Assembly: GCA_001599815.1 (NCBI GenBank)
Contig: BCIA01000004.1
Span: 684,862 to 748,861 of the forward strand
DNA length: 64,000 bases
Reading direction: 5' to 3'
Source of the DNA: Furcasterigmium furcatum
Lineage: Eukaryota > Ascomycota > Sordariomycetes > Glomerellales > Plectosphaerellaceae
Position numbers and translations under genes: made by a program. Below the pieces are notes generated by a model. It saw only the letters and a list, made by a program, of their open reading frames with translations. It searched no databases and had not been told where the DNA came from. Of the stretch, positions 10,320 to 20,444 are shown one piece after another (the first letter of the stretch is position 1; each line of letters opens with the position of its first letter).

Positions 10320-11153
10320 GGGCTGGAGAAAATTGCACAAGACTGGTCTGTCATGTTGTCACGCTGAAGGTGAACATGGTATCTGCCGACTGGATTATCG
10401 CATCGCCTGAGATATCCCGACGAATTTGGACGCCGAAAACGCGCATCGGAGTCACAGCTGGATCAGGGGCGATCGTGCAGCGCGATTTTTGCCTATCTTG
10501 ACAGAGTCTGGACCGACGCGGCAAGCGGTTGGGAGATACGAAGTAAGGCATCAGGCACCTGGACGATAGACATGGTGGATGTCGCGACCGGAGCTGGACG
10601 TGTGAAGTCCCTCTGGTTTGGGGAAATTGTACATCAGAGCAGGTGGTGAGTGTTCGGGGTGATAAAAGTCCTTGATCATCGGTGCGATACGACAAGATCC
10701 GGCGTGGCAATGGGCTGAACACCCTCTGAAGAGGAAAAAAAATGCATCTGCACACATCTGGCGACATGGAGGCGCTGGATGATATCACGGGCGGTGACGG
10801 TGAAGCAGATTGGACGAAATCCAGGGGGTGAGCTCTAAAACGAGAGCTGTGGCAATCTGCACGCCCCACCTACAGCGGGGAGCTTCGGGACCAGGATGCT
10901 TAATTGAAGCTGGCTGGAAGCACACAGCTCAACAAGGTGAGGGGCAAATCTCAGGAGGGGCAAGAGGACGGGAAAGCGCGCCCCTCATCGTTGCCCAGTA
11001 GCACTATCTCACACTCCACCGAAACTCTCCTCGTCCAGCTCCCAACATCCAATTCTCCCTCTTCTGCATCCTCCTCCCCTCGAATCCTGTACAAGCCCTC
11101 GCCAGAAACCCGTCTCCCCATCTTGCCCGTCCATCACTGATATCATTACCACC
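10320..11153. promoter_or_regulatory. Intergenic region and leader of phosphoglucomutase
   Basis: 834 bp without a supported gene. The last 150 bp (about 11000-11150) are strongly C/T-rich, as in leaders of highly expressed fungal genes, and end in ATTACCACC just before the ATG, a good fungal start context. The central part (10500-10800) is AT-richer and featureless. Confidence 0.5.
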
Positions 11154-13062
11154 ATGAGCGTCAGCACGGTCGAGTTTACTCCCTTCCAGGACCAGAAGCC
11201 CGGAACGTACGTTCACGATCGCCCACCGATGAATGACGATTACCCCGCCATTCCAATCCATCCCAACTCTCCTTTCCCAGAGCTCCCCCGCCTCCATTCG
11301 TGCCCAAGCTCCTCCGTCGTGATGGCGTCACTTCCCAGCAAAATAATGCAGACGTCCAAAGCTGACTCGATCACCTCTACCACAGCTCCGGGCTTCGCAA
11401 GAAGGTCACCGTCTTCCAGAAGCCTCACTACAGCGAGGCCTTCGTCACCAGCATCCTGCTCTCCATTCCCGAAGGCGTCGAAGGTGCGTTCCAATCCGAC
11501 CAATTCATCGCCTCTGCAGTCAATTCAAAGCTAACTTCTACTCTCCAGGCTCCTCCCTCGTCATCGGTGGCGACGGCCGCTACTGGAACCCCGAGGTCGT
11601 CCAGACCATTGCCAAGATCAGCGCTGCCTACGGCGTCAAGAAGCTCATCATCGGCCAGAACGGCATCCTGTCCACCCCCGCCGCCAGCCATGTCATCCGG
11701 AAGCGCAAGGCCACCGGCGGTATCCTCCTGACGGCCAGCCACAACCCCGGCGGCCCCAAGGCCGACTTTGGCATCAAGTACAACCTGGCCAACGGTGGTC
11801 CCGCCCCCGAGTCCGTCACCAACAAGATCTACGAGACCTCCAAGACCCTGTCCTCCTACAAGATCACCGATATCCCTGATGTCGACCTCAGCACCATCGG
11901 CACCCAGACTTTCGGCTCCCTCGAGGTCGAGGTCATCGACAGCGTTGCCGACTACACCGAGATGCTCAAGGACATCTTCGACTTCGACCTGATCCGCAAG
12001 TTCTTCGCCACCCACCCCGACTTCAAGGTCCTGTTCGATGGCCTCTCCGGTGTCACCGGCCCCTACGGCATTGACATCTTCGAGAAGGAGCTCGGCCTCA
12101 AGGGCGCCACCCAGAACTGCGAGCCCAGCCCCGACTTCAACGGCGGCCACCCCGACCCCAACCTGACCTACGCCCACTCCCTCGTCGAGGTCGTCGACAA
12201 GAACAACATCCCCTTCGGTGCCGCCTCCGACGGCGACGGCGACCGCAACATGATCTACGGCGCCAACGCCTTCGTCTCCCCCGGCGACTCCCTCGCCATC
12301 ATCGCCCACCACGCCCAGCTCATCCCCTACTTCAAGCGCAACGGCGTCTTCGGCCACGCCCGCTCCATGCCCACCTCCGGCGCCGTCGACCTCGTCGCCA
12401 AGAAGCAGGGCCTCCAGTGCTACGAGGTGCCCACCGGCTGGAAGTTCTTCTGCGCCCTCTTCGACGCCGACAAGCTCTCCATCTGCGGCGAGGAGTCCTT
12501 CGGCACCGGCAGCAACCACATCCGCGAGAAGGACGGCCTCTGGGCCATCGTCGCCTGGCTCAACATCATCGCCGGCATCGGCGTCCAGAACCCCGACGTG
12601 ACCCCCTCCATCAAGAAGATCCAGCACGACTTCTGGACCGAGTACGGCCGCACCTTCTTCACTCGCTACGACTACGAGGACGTCGACTCGGACGGCGCCG
12701 CAAAGGTCGTCGGCACCCTCAAGGACCTCATCAGCGACCCCAGCTTCATCGGCTCCAAGCTCGCCGGCGGCCGCACCGTCACCGAGGCAGGCAACTTCTC
12801 CTACACCGACCTCGACGGCTCCGTCTCCTCCAACCAGGGCCTGTACGCCCGCTTCGACTCGGGCAGCCGCATCGTCGTCCGTCTGTCCGGCACCGGCTCC
12901 TCCGGCGCCACCATCCGCCTGTACATCGAGCAGTACAGCAACGACCCCAGCACCTACGAGCTGGACGCCCAGGACTTCCTCAAGTCGGAGATCCAGTTCG
13001 CCACCGAGCTGCTCAAGTTCAAGGAGTACGTCGGCCGCGACGAGCCGGATGTCAAGACCTAA
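11154..13062 (+). CDS. PGM2: Phosphoglucomutase
   Basis: Interconverts glucose-1-phosphate and glucose-6-phosphate, linking glycolysis with glycogen, trehalose and UDP-glucose (cell wall) synthesis; cytosolic. Three exons give 554 residues, normal for the family: 11154-11206, 11386-11483 and 11549-13062. The introns are 179 nt (GTACGT...CAG) and 65 nt (GTGCGT...CAG with CTAAC). All four functional loops are present: phosphoserine loop TASHNPGG (Ser about 114), metal loop DGDGDR, sugar loop CGEESFG and phosphate loop RLSGTGSSGAT. Codon use is strongly biased to C-ending codons, consistent with high expression. That bias also leaves a 583-codon open frame on the opposite strand, which is not a gene. 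Confidence 0.97.
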
Positions 13063-13314
13063 GCGATTGTGCTGTCTGCACAGGAGGGACAAGAAAGAGG
13101 GGAGGAAGAGATTGCAAAATTTCCCATGGCCTGAGCGAGGCCGTTTAAATAACAATAATGATAGGTCGAAAGCCTGCAAGTTTCACTGGATCCTGACCTG
13201 TGGGATGCGACCCAACGAAGAGAGATGCCCGGGCCAGTCGGGAGATGTAGAGTGCTTTGGAGCACGGAGTATTCCATGAACGCCTGATCTGACAAGCTCA
13301 ATGGTACATCTTTC

Positions 13315-15517
13315 CTACAAAATCAAGACTCGTATCTGGTTCTCCTCGCAAAATGCGATGCAGCAACCCATGCAGGCCCTCTTTCGGACGAGACATCTTT
13401 GCGCATGATGTTTCGGTTCAAGATCTGACCTAAACCCTACGGCAAGCAGACGCAGGTCATTTGCCCCTGCGACTGGTATAATGCTGTGGGAAGTGGCCCA
13501 TTTTATTTCTTCGTCTACTGGCAATCTGTATTGCCAGTACTTGGACGGAAAGGCGGCAGAAGCCGCGAGAGGGTATTCGGGTGGGTGAGCACAGGACTCT
13601 GCCAGGAAACATCTTGGGGCGCTGTCGATCAAGCACAATGGCGACAGCAGTAATGGCAGAGGGACTGGGATTGGGCGGCTGGTGATTGCGAGAGAGGCAG
13701 ACAAGAGATCCACGTCTCCCGCACTGACGACCCACGTGAGCTGTATACCGTCGTAAGGGTTCTCGGGAGTCAGAATTTCGTTTGGGTTGGGTTGGACAAC
13801 GGGCCAGGCAGCCTTGCTGCTGCCCTGGTCAGTGAAACTTGAAGCAAGGACAGCCTTGTATGCCTGGCCGTCATGGCGGATGGACCCTGGTAGGACAGCC
13901 AGATCGTAGTGGCTACCTGCTTCAACTCTGAGACTGTCAAGGACGCGGGGGTACATGACCTGACCTTTGCCCGAGGTCATGAGCAGGCCCTGTGGCTGAA
14001 CCCTGTCGTGACCGAGCAAGTCACTGGCCCATATGGAAAGGGCTTGGAAATGGAGATGGAACGAAGCCCCCCCCCCACAGCATTCTCCTGCAACGATCCC
14101 AGTCCAGAAATGCTCGTAAGATCAGGGGCCGAGGCGATGCGAGTACCAAGGGAGGCGGGAGATCCGTGTCAAGTAAACAGACAAGAAGGAGATCCAAGGT
14201 TCGCGAAGCCAAGAATTGAAGAAAGTCATCTGGATACGTCTTGAGGAGTTTAGCCGTGTCTGTGGATTCTCCCCACTCAGGGGGGTCATCGTCGAAGAGC
14301 ATTCTATATGCTCTGGAAAAATCGTGCTGCGTGAGGGTTGGGACCAAGCAGGAGACGTTCATCTGAGTAGATGGCTGAGGGGGCTCCGACGAGTCGTACA
14401 GGCATCGAGAGAGCAGGGTGGCAGTGTGAGCGAGAGACTTCCGGAAGTCGAGGGCCCCCGCGGTTTTAATGCTAAGGAATTGCTGCACAATACTCGCGCC
14501 GTACGTTTTGAGGTCGACCATGCCCCAGCAATGCAAATACCCAGGTTTCAGCGGAGGAAATGGAACATCGGTGACCAGGGAATCTAGTCCTGTTCCTAGG
14601 TGGTGATGGAACGTGATTTGCAACCTCGGCACATGGTTGGTATGGATTGCCGGGATTGGGACGATGATGTGGATGGTTGATTTGGGTTCGTGCCAGATCT
14701 CGCGGCCATCCTCGACCATGATCGATGGAGCGTGCCCAAGACACCATCTTGTGAAAGCTACAATCCACGGCACAGCCCCCGATGTCTTGATTGTGGCGCC
14801 AATAATTGAGGACTCGCCGATTCTGGCGATTTGCCGGTATACATCAATGAGTTGCTCGAGCATTACCGAGGTCGGGTGCCTGTGGAGCAATGAATCTCTA
14901 GCGAGACGCTTTTCAGTGCCTGGGTAGGACATGGATTAGAACCCAAGTGCATCACTGAGGCTCATCTAATAGACTCACTCATCTTGACGTCGTCGTACTT
15001 CGTTGCTTCCAGAGCCAGGCTCGAGATCAAGCTTGGTCCAAGCATCAGCTGCCACCCAGCAACAGATGATGCAAAGCCTCCTCGATGGCACCTCTTTTCG
15101 ACGCTTGTAAGAAGATCCTGGATATGTCTGAGCGGTGGAATGAGCGTCAAGTCCGTCGCTGTTTTCCTGATCATCAAGTCGATGGCCTTGGTGGCATCAA
15201 AAGTCTCCATCGTCGTGCTGAGCGCGGCGGCCACCGGCGGCCGTAGTGCCCAGATAGCTAGCGGAGTCGTCGCTGAAGAATCCGACATATGCCTTGAGGA
15301 ACTGGACGTACGCCGCAGGAGGGGAGGGAACGATGATCTTCTCGACCTTGTTGATGGTGTCGTCGCACATGGCGAGCGTGCTGCCGAATCTCTCACAGGC
15401 CAAGAGGGCCAGTGGCTGGACGTTGTCGCTTGTCGCAGCTGTCAACAGCCCTCTGGCGATTGTCAGAGTGCTGGACGACGTGGAGTCCAGGCTCCATTGA
15501 GCCTGAACCGCGGACAT
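13315..15517 (-). pseudogene. Uncharacterised fungal protein gene with two frameshifts
   Basis: Long minus-strand coding tract of roughly 710 codons starting at ATG 15517 (MSAVQAQWSLDS). One clear intron lies at 14920-14978 (GTGAGT...CAG, branch CTAAT). The coding signal jumps frame twice with no room for an intron. The first jump is in a GC-rich run near 15210-15245, after DSASYLGTTA and before LSTTMETFDATK. The second is at a run of ten C (14067-14076), where the tract continues one frame over into SIWASDLLGHDRV. It ends with a stop at 13315. I recall no named domain; it reads like a widespread ascomycete family of hypothetical proteins. Conservation of sense outside the two spots suggests either a very young pseudogene or two assembly indels. 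It is tandem with, and upstream of, the HMT1-type gene. Confidence 0.6.
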
Positions 15518-15829
15518 TTCAGATGCGGCTGGGAATGCTGTTGTGCCCGTGGAAGCTCTGGTGCACGGATGAAGATGAATGATGATGATGGATGATGCCT
15601 GGTTATCCCCGCACCTCGCCGACGCAGCTCTCGCAGCCTGACCTTTCTCTGCGCGGCATCTTTGCGCAACAATCTCATGGGAACGGACCAATTCAAGGTC
15701 ACTGAGGCGTCTTCGGTGAGGCGAGCATCTGCAAGCCCGGCCTATCAGATATGCAGACAACCCCTTGCCATTCATGGTACTATGCCAAGCCCGTACTGTA
15801 ATCTGCTGATCAGGCTGTGGTCGAATTCC
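15518..15829. other. Short intergenic gap
   Basis: 312 bp between the start of the disrupted gene and the stop codon of the ABC transporter gene, both on the minus strand. It contains GAT/ATG-rich simple sequence near 15565-15600 and nothing else recognisable; it should include the promoter of the downstream gene and the transporter 3' UTR. Confidence 0.4.
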
Positions 15830-18651
15830 TCAAGACTGGTCATCCCCTGACAACTTGCTCTCCATCTCCAACTTCTCCCGCTCCTTCTTCTCGATCGTTG
15901 TCTGTTTCTCCCACATGGCGTGATACCTTCCCTTGAGCGCGACTAATTCGCCGTGGGTGCCTCGCTCGACGATTCTGCCCTGGTGAAGAACCAGGATCTG
16001 GTCGGAAGTGGTGATTGTGGAGAGGCGATGTCTAAAAACCAACCGTTAGCGGGCCATGCAAAGAGCAAGCGTGGACACTTGATGGAGGGCTCATCTACTT
16101 ACGCGATGGTGATGGTGGTTCGCCCGGCCGTGACGCGCTCGAGGGCATCCTGGATCTGTCTCTCAGTGTGAGAGTCGAGGGACGCCGTAGCCTCGTCCAA
16201 GAGCAGGATGCGCGCATCTTTGAGAATTGCTCGTGCAATGGCGATCTACAGGATTGTCAGTTCACAAGCTTGCAGGCGACGTGACACGGCAACGTACCCG
16301 CTGGCGTTCGCCTCCCGATAGCTTCAACCCACGCTCCCCAACCTTGGTCGAATACCCGTCCGGGAAGGCGAGAATGCGATCGTGGATATTGGCAGCCCTG
16401 CATGCCTCAAAAACATCGTCCTCGGTGGCGCCCGGTTTAGCGTAGAGCAGGTTGTACATGATGGTCGCGTTGAACAGCACCGTGTCCTGTGGCACGACAC
16501 CAATGTTCCTGCGGAGGCTATCGAGTTTCAAGTCCCTGATATCGTGGCCGTCGACGGTGATGGACCCGCCGGTGACATCGTAGAATCGGAAGAGGAGCCT
16601 CAAGCAGGTGGACTTGCCGCTTCCAGACTCTCCAACGATCGCTGTCTTGGTGCCGGGCGGGACGGTGAAGTTGATTCCTTCGAGGACGGGCTCGCCCTTC
16701 TTGCTCTGATATGAGAACTTGACGTCGTTCATGGCAATCTCCCCCTTGGGCGAGGGGAGTGTGATCGCATCCGGCTTCTCCACAACGCCAGCGTTCTCTT
16801 TGAACTGGGGTTTGTCAGTAATCGGGATCCTTTCCACAGCCCAGCCCGGCGCTTTCGGAAGGAACTTACCAGGTCGAGCAGTCGCTCGGCTTCGATGAGA
16901 TTGTTCTGCAGCATGTTGTAGTACGTCCCGAAGAAGTTGAGAGGGCCCTGAAGCTGGACGAAGTAATTGATCAGGCTGACGAACTGGCCAACCGTCTGCT
17001 CGCCAATGGAAATCTTGTACGCCGAGACAGCGACGAGGAGGGCAGTCCCAAGCGTGAAGATGGAGCTCTGGGTGAGATTCAGGCCGTTGAGCGACCACTG
17101 CACCAGGCGCTCCGCATTTTGGAAGGTCACAACGTGTTCCTTGAATCTCTCGGTCTCGCGAGTGACTGCACAGTTGTGCTGCACAGTCTCGTATGCGAGG
17201 ATCGCGTCCGTCTTGACAGCCTCCATCTCGCGCGTCTTGGTCGTCATGTCCCTCCGCTGTCTGCCGCGGTATTTCGCCACGTAGATAGTCAGGAAGATGT
17301 AGGACCACATGATGAAGAAGACGATGATCGTGTAGAATGCGTCGTACTTGACGAAGAAGATGACGCCCGCCACGAAGATGTCGAACACCATGGGGAACAC
17401 TTGAAAGCAAAAGCTTTCCAGGAACGTGTTCATCGCCGCACCTCGGCTGAGCGCGCTTGTCACCTCGCCGATCTTCTTGTTGAGGTGGAACTCCAGGGAA
17501 AGTCCGAGTACGTGCTCGAAGGCGGCCGTGGAGAGTCGACGGAAGAGGGACTGAGAGACCGGGATCCAGAGCAGGGCCCTGGCGGCGCCGAGGGCTCCTT
17601 GGTTGCCCTGGAGAGCGCGGTAAACGACGTAGAGAATGATCTCTTTGTACGGCACACGATCCTTTCCGAGAGAATCGACAAGCTCTCCAAGCTGGAGAGG
17701 GGCCAACACGTTGACGGTCCGCTGGCCGATGAGGAGGAACAGGCAAATGATGACAACAGCCTGGTACAGGGGGGAGTCTTTCGGCCTGTCGAAGATTAGC
17801 TCTGAGCTAGATCATTTGGTCTCCGCCCGCTTACCATAGGTAGGGAAATAGGACCTTGAACCCAGCGAAATATTCGAGCCAGCCTGTGCCCGCAACCTGG
17901 GTTCTCCTAGCCGCGCCTGGAGACGTCGCCGGGACGCTTCCATAGCCGTTGGTGGTTCCATTCCCGTTCTCGAGAAGGGATTGTCGCTCCTCTGGGGCCG
18001 ACTTGGTCTCAATTGGCCGCAATCGGTACTCTCTGACGATAAGGGCGCCGGTCATGGCCAGCAGGACCGCGATTCTCGAGAAGCCCAGAGCGTTCAGTAA
18101 CTCAATAAAGCCCTCGGACAGTCGCAGGGAAGGCTTAACAGCAGAAAAGATAGCCGCAATGACACCTTCCACGAGCGCACCGATCACCCACGCGAAGCCG
18201 TGAGCGGCGCCCGGAGACCACGGGCCTTCCGGGTCCGGGAGAAGGCCAGCCTGGAAGTACAGAAGTACTCCAACGTAAGACGCCTAAGGCCATCGTCAGT
18301 GATGTCAATGAGTAAGGGTGAAAAGGGCCGGGCACGTACGAGATACGCGCTGAAGGGAAAGTCGACTTTGCCGGAGCCATCATGCCGACCAGCAACCGCC
18401 TCGCGAGCGGTGACAATGATGCTGGCGAGAAGCAGGAAAGATAGCACAAGCTGAAGAAACCATATCAGCCTCGCGTGGAACCGCCGGATGCTCTCGGCAT
18501 CGTGCTTGTCCTTGTCGTCCGACGCGTTCCGACGCGCATCCCGGCCCCGATTGCGGTAGAACTGGAAGGACTGGACGCCCAGGAGCGCGACGAAAAGAAG
18601 GCAAGGATAGAGGTAGAAAGTGATCCTCAGCGCTAGCTCCCCCTTTGCCAT
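15830..18651 (-). CDS. hmt1: HMT1/ABCB6-type vacuolar ABC half-transporter
   Basis: 842-residue ABC half-transporter with an N-terminal TMD0 of several membrane helices, a six-helix ABC transmembrane domain and one nucleotide-binding domain. The NBD shows Walker A GESGSGKST, signature LSGGERQR, Walker B ARILLLDEATAS and H-loop AHRLST. This layout matches Schizosaccharomyces pombe Hmt1, which loads phytochelatins into the vacuole and gives cadmium tolerance; the substrate here is inferred only. Five introns, all with good signals: 18284-18339, 17786-17834, 16805-16869, 16246-16297 and 16032-16102. The summed exons divide by three. ATG 18651 is the first ATG before the first membrane segment. 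It is divergent from the NmrA-like gene. Confidence 0.93.
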
Positions 18652-19277
18652 GGTGTCGGCTTGTTGATTCTCATGTGTTCGGCGAGAATTGGCCGTTTGA
18701 AGGTTTGCGTGATCGATGTCCAAGCCGTTTGATTTTCGGCGACCTCGGTGTGACGGAACAAAGGGCGCTGACTAATCACCGTCGTGCAATATCCCGACAA
18801 TTGCATCGCCCCTCCGCATGAAGGAACCCATCGTGGTATCGCATCATTTGCGCCTAACGGGCCCACAGTCACTAAAGGTTCGGAGCCCGCTGCATCGATA
18901 GACACAGGCATGAGCTCCAACCGGGCAACAACTCCCCTTCCCTTGACTCTCTCGGCGGCGACCACATTTTGTGGCTTATGACTGCGAGATATTGAGCGTC
19001 ATGAGGACTGGGATACGAGGCAACCAATCAATACCTTTACCTGGTGACTGAGTGCGATCAAGGGGGCTGAGCCCAAGGATCTATCAATGCCGAACTAGAT
19101 CTGTGGGGCCGTTTTGTCGATCGGTGCGGGGCCGCGCCGGAGACTTACGTCTCGAGCGAGAAATGTCCCCGGGAAATGCCCGCCACGTCCGTTATATAGT
19201 CAGGAGCTCAGGCACAATATCGCGTCAAGAAACGACTACATCTAAGAACCAACCAATATATCTCAAGTAAAATCGCA
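18652..19277. promoter_or_regulatory. Divergent promoter region, hmt1 / NmrA-like
   Basis: 626 bp between two divergent start codons. On the plus strand a TATATA element at 19193-19198 lies 80 bp before the NmrA-like ATG and is followed by an A-rich leader. No matching TATA element is obvious for the minus-strand transporter. Confidence 0.55.
19193..19198 (+). promoter_or_regulatory. Probable TATA box of the NmrA-like gene
   Basis: TATATA preceded by GT and followed by GTCAGG, 80 bp upstream of the start codon at 19278, in otherwise GC-rich DNA. The position fits a core promoter element with a leader of about 40-50 nt. Confidence 0.45.
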
Positions 19278-20204
19278 ATGACACAACGGAAGATACTCAT
19301 CGTCGGCGCAACCGGCCAACAGGGCAGGGCGACCATTGCCGCCATCCATGCCTCGTCACCCCACAATTCCCCGATTCGCATCCTCGCCCTGACGCGCTCC
19401 AGCTCGTCGCCCAAGTCCCAGTCTCTCCAATCCTCATTCCCAGATATCACTCTCGTGGAGGGCGACACCAAACAACCAGATCCCATATTCCAGGCCCACC
19501 CAGACATCTCCGCGATCGTCCTCGTGACGGTCCCCTCAGACGAGGAAGCCCAGGCACAGCCACTCATCGAGGCCGCCACGGCCCCGGGACGGCGCGTCGA
19601 CCACATCGTCTTCAGCAGCGTGGACCGCGGCGGCGACGACGCCAGCTGGGACAGCCCGACCGCCATCCCCCACTTCGCGGCCAAGCACAACATCGAGCAC
19701 CTGCTCCGCCGGGCGTGCGAGGCGGCAGACCGCGATGTGCGCTGGACGATCCTCCGGCCGACGGGGTTCATGGACAACTACAACCCCGGCTTCTTCGGCA
19801 AGCTCATGGCGACGCTCTGGGCGCAGGGCCTCCCCGCCGACCGCAAGATGCAGCTCATCAGCACCCGAGACATTGGCGTTTTCGCCGCGAAAGCGCTGAC
19901 GGAGCCCGAGGCCTGGGCGGGGCGGGCCGTTGGTCTGGCGGGAGATGAACTCAGCTTCAAGGAAGTCGGGGAGGTATTTGAGAGGGTGGTCGGGCAGCGG
20001 CTCCCGACGACTTTTGCCTTGCTGGCCGGGCCCGTGCTGTGGTGGGTGGAGGAGGCTCGTGCCAGCTTCGAGTGGTTCGGTAGGGTAGGATACGGTGCTG
20101 ATATTGAAGCCTTACGGTCACGGGAGCCGGGGCTGCAGACGTTTGAGAAATGGCTGCGAGAGAGCAGCGAATGGAGGGCAAGCCGTGAGGATGCCGATTC
20201 ATGA
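19278..20204 (+). CDS. NmrA-like NAD(P)-binding protein
   Basis: Intronless, 308 residues. Atypical short-chain dehydrogenase fold: the dinucleotide-binding loop GATGQQG sits at residues 10-16 right after the first strand (KILIVGATGQQGRATI). A conserved IVFSSVDRGG strand and the WTILRPTGFMDNY segment follow, the latter typical of NmrA/isoflavone-reductase-like proteins. The active-site Tyr-x3-Lys of classical SDRs is not evident. NmrA in Aspergillus is a redox-sensing corepressor of the GATA factor AreA; many paralogues are uncharacterised oxidoreductases or redox sensors. The role here cannot be assigned. It is convergent with the deiminase gene, with stop codons 240 bp apart. Confidence 0.9.
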   Translation: MTQRKILIVGATGQQGRATIAAIHASSPHNSPIRILALTRSSSSPKSQSLQSSFPDITLVEGDTKQPDPIFQAHPDISAIVLVTVPSDEEAQAQPLIEAATAPGRRVDHIVFSSVDRGGDDASWDSPTAIPHFAAKHNIEHLLRRACEAADRDVRWTILRPTGFMDNYNPGFFGKLMATLWAQGLPADRKMQLISTRDIGVFAAKALTEPEAWAGRAVGLAGDELSFKEVGEVFERVVGQRLPTTFALLAGPVLWWVEEARASFEWFGRVGYGADIEALRSREPGLQTFEKWLRESSEWRASREDADS

Positions 20205-20444
20205 GTGGCCCGAACGGCCTGTAGGATCAGACAGAGAGGTCGATTGTGAGCGACAACGAATTCTAGTTTTCGAATAGCGAAGAGCCAAGATAATTGTACA
20301 ATTTATGAAGACTCAAGTGATTCTAGGGATCAGAGTATGTTTTGGGGATATCATCCCATACCGCCGACTGCATCGCCGTGATGTACTCAGTAAGACAGAG
20401 AAGAGGGAGACGACTCATGGAGACAGCTTCATTGACCAGTCCCA

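Noticed and set aside
11428..13179. 583-codon open frame opposite phosphoglucomutase
   Set aside because: Val/Gly/Asp/Leu-rich translation is a mirror of the C-ending codon bias of the PGM gene; no domain and no start context.
14021..14932. Treating the broken gene at 13.3-15.5 kb as two or three separate small genes
   Set aside because: The pieces read as one continuous protein when frame changes at the C10 run and the GC-rich stretch are allowed; the inner pieces lack sensible starts.
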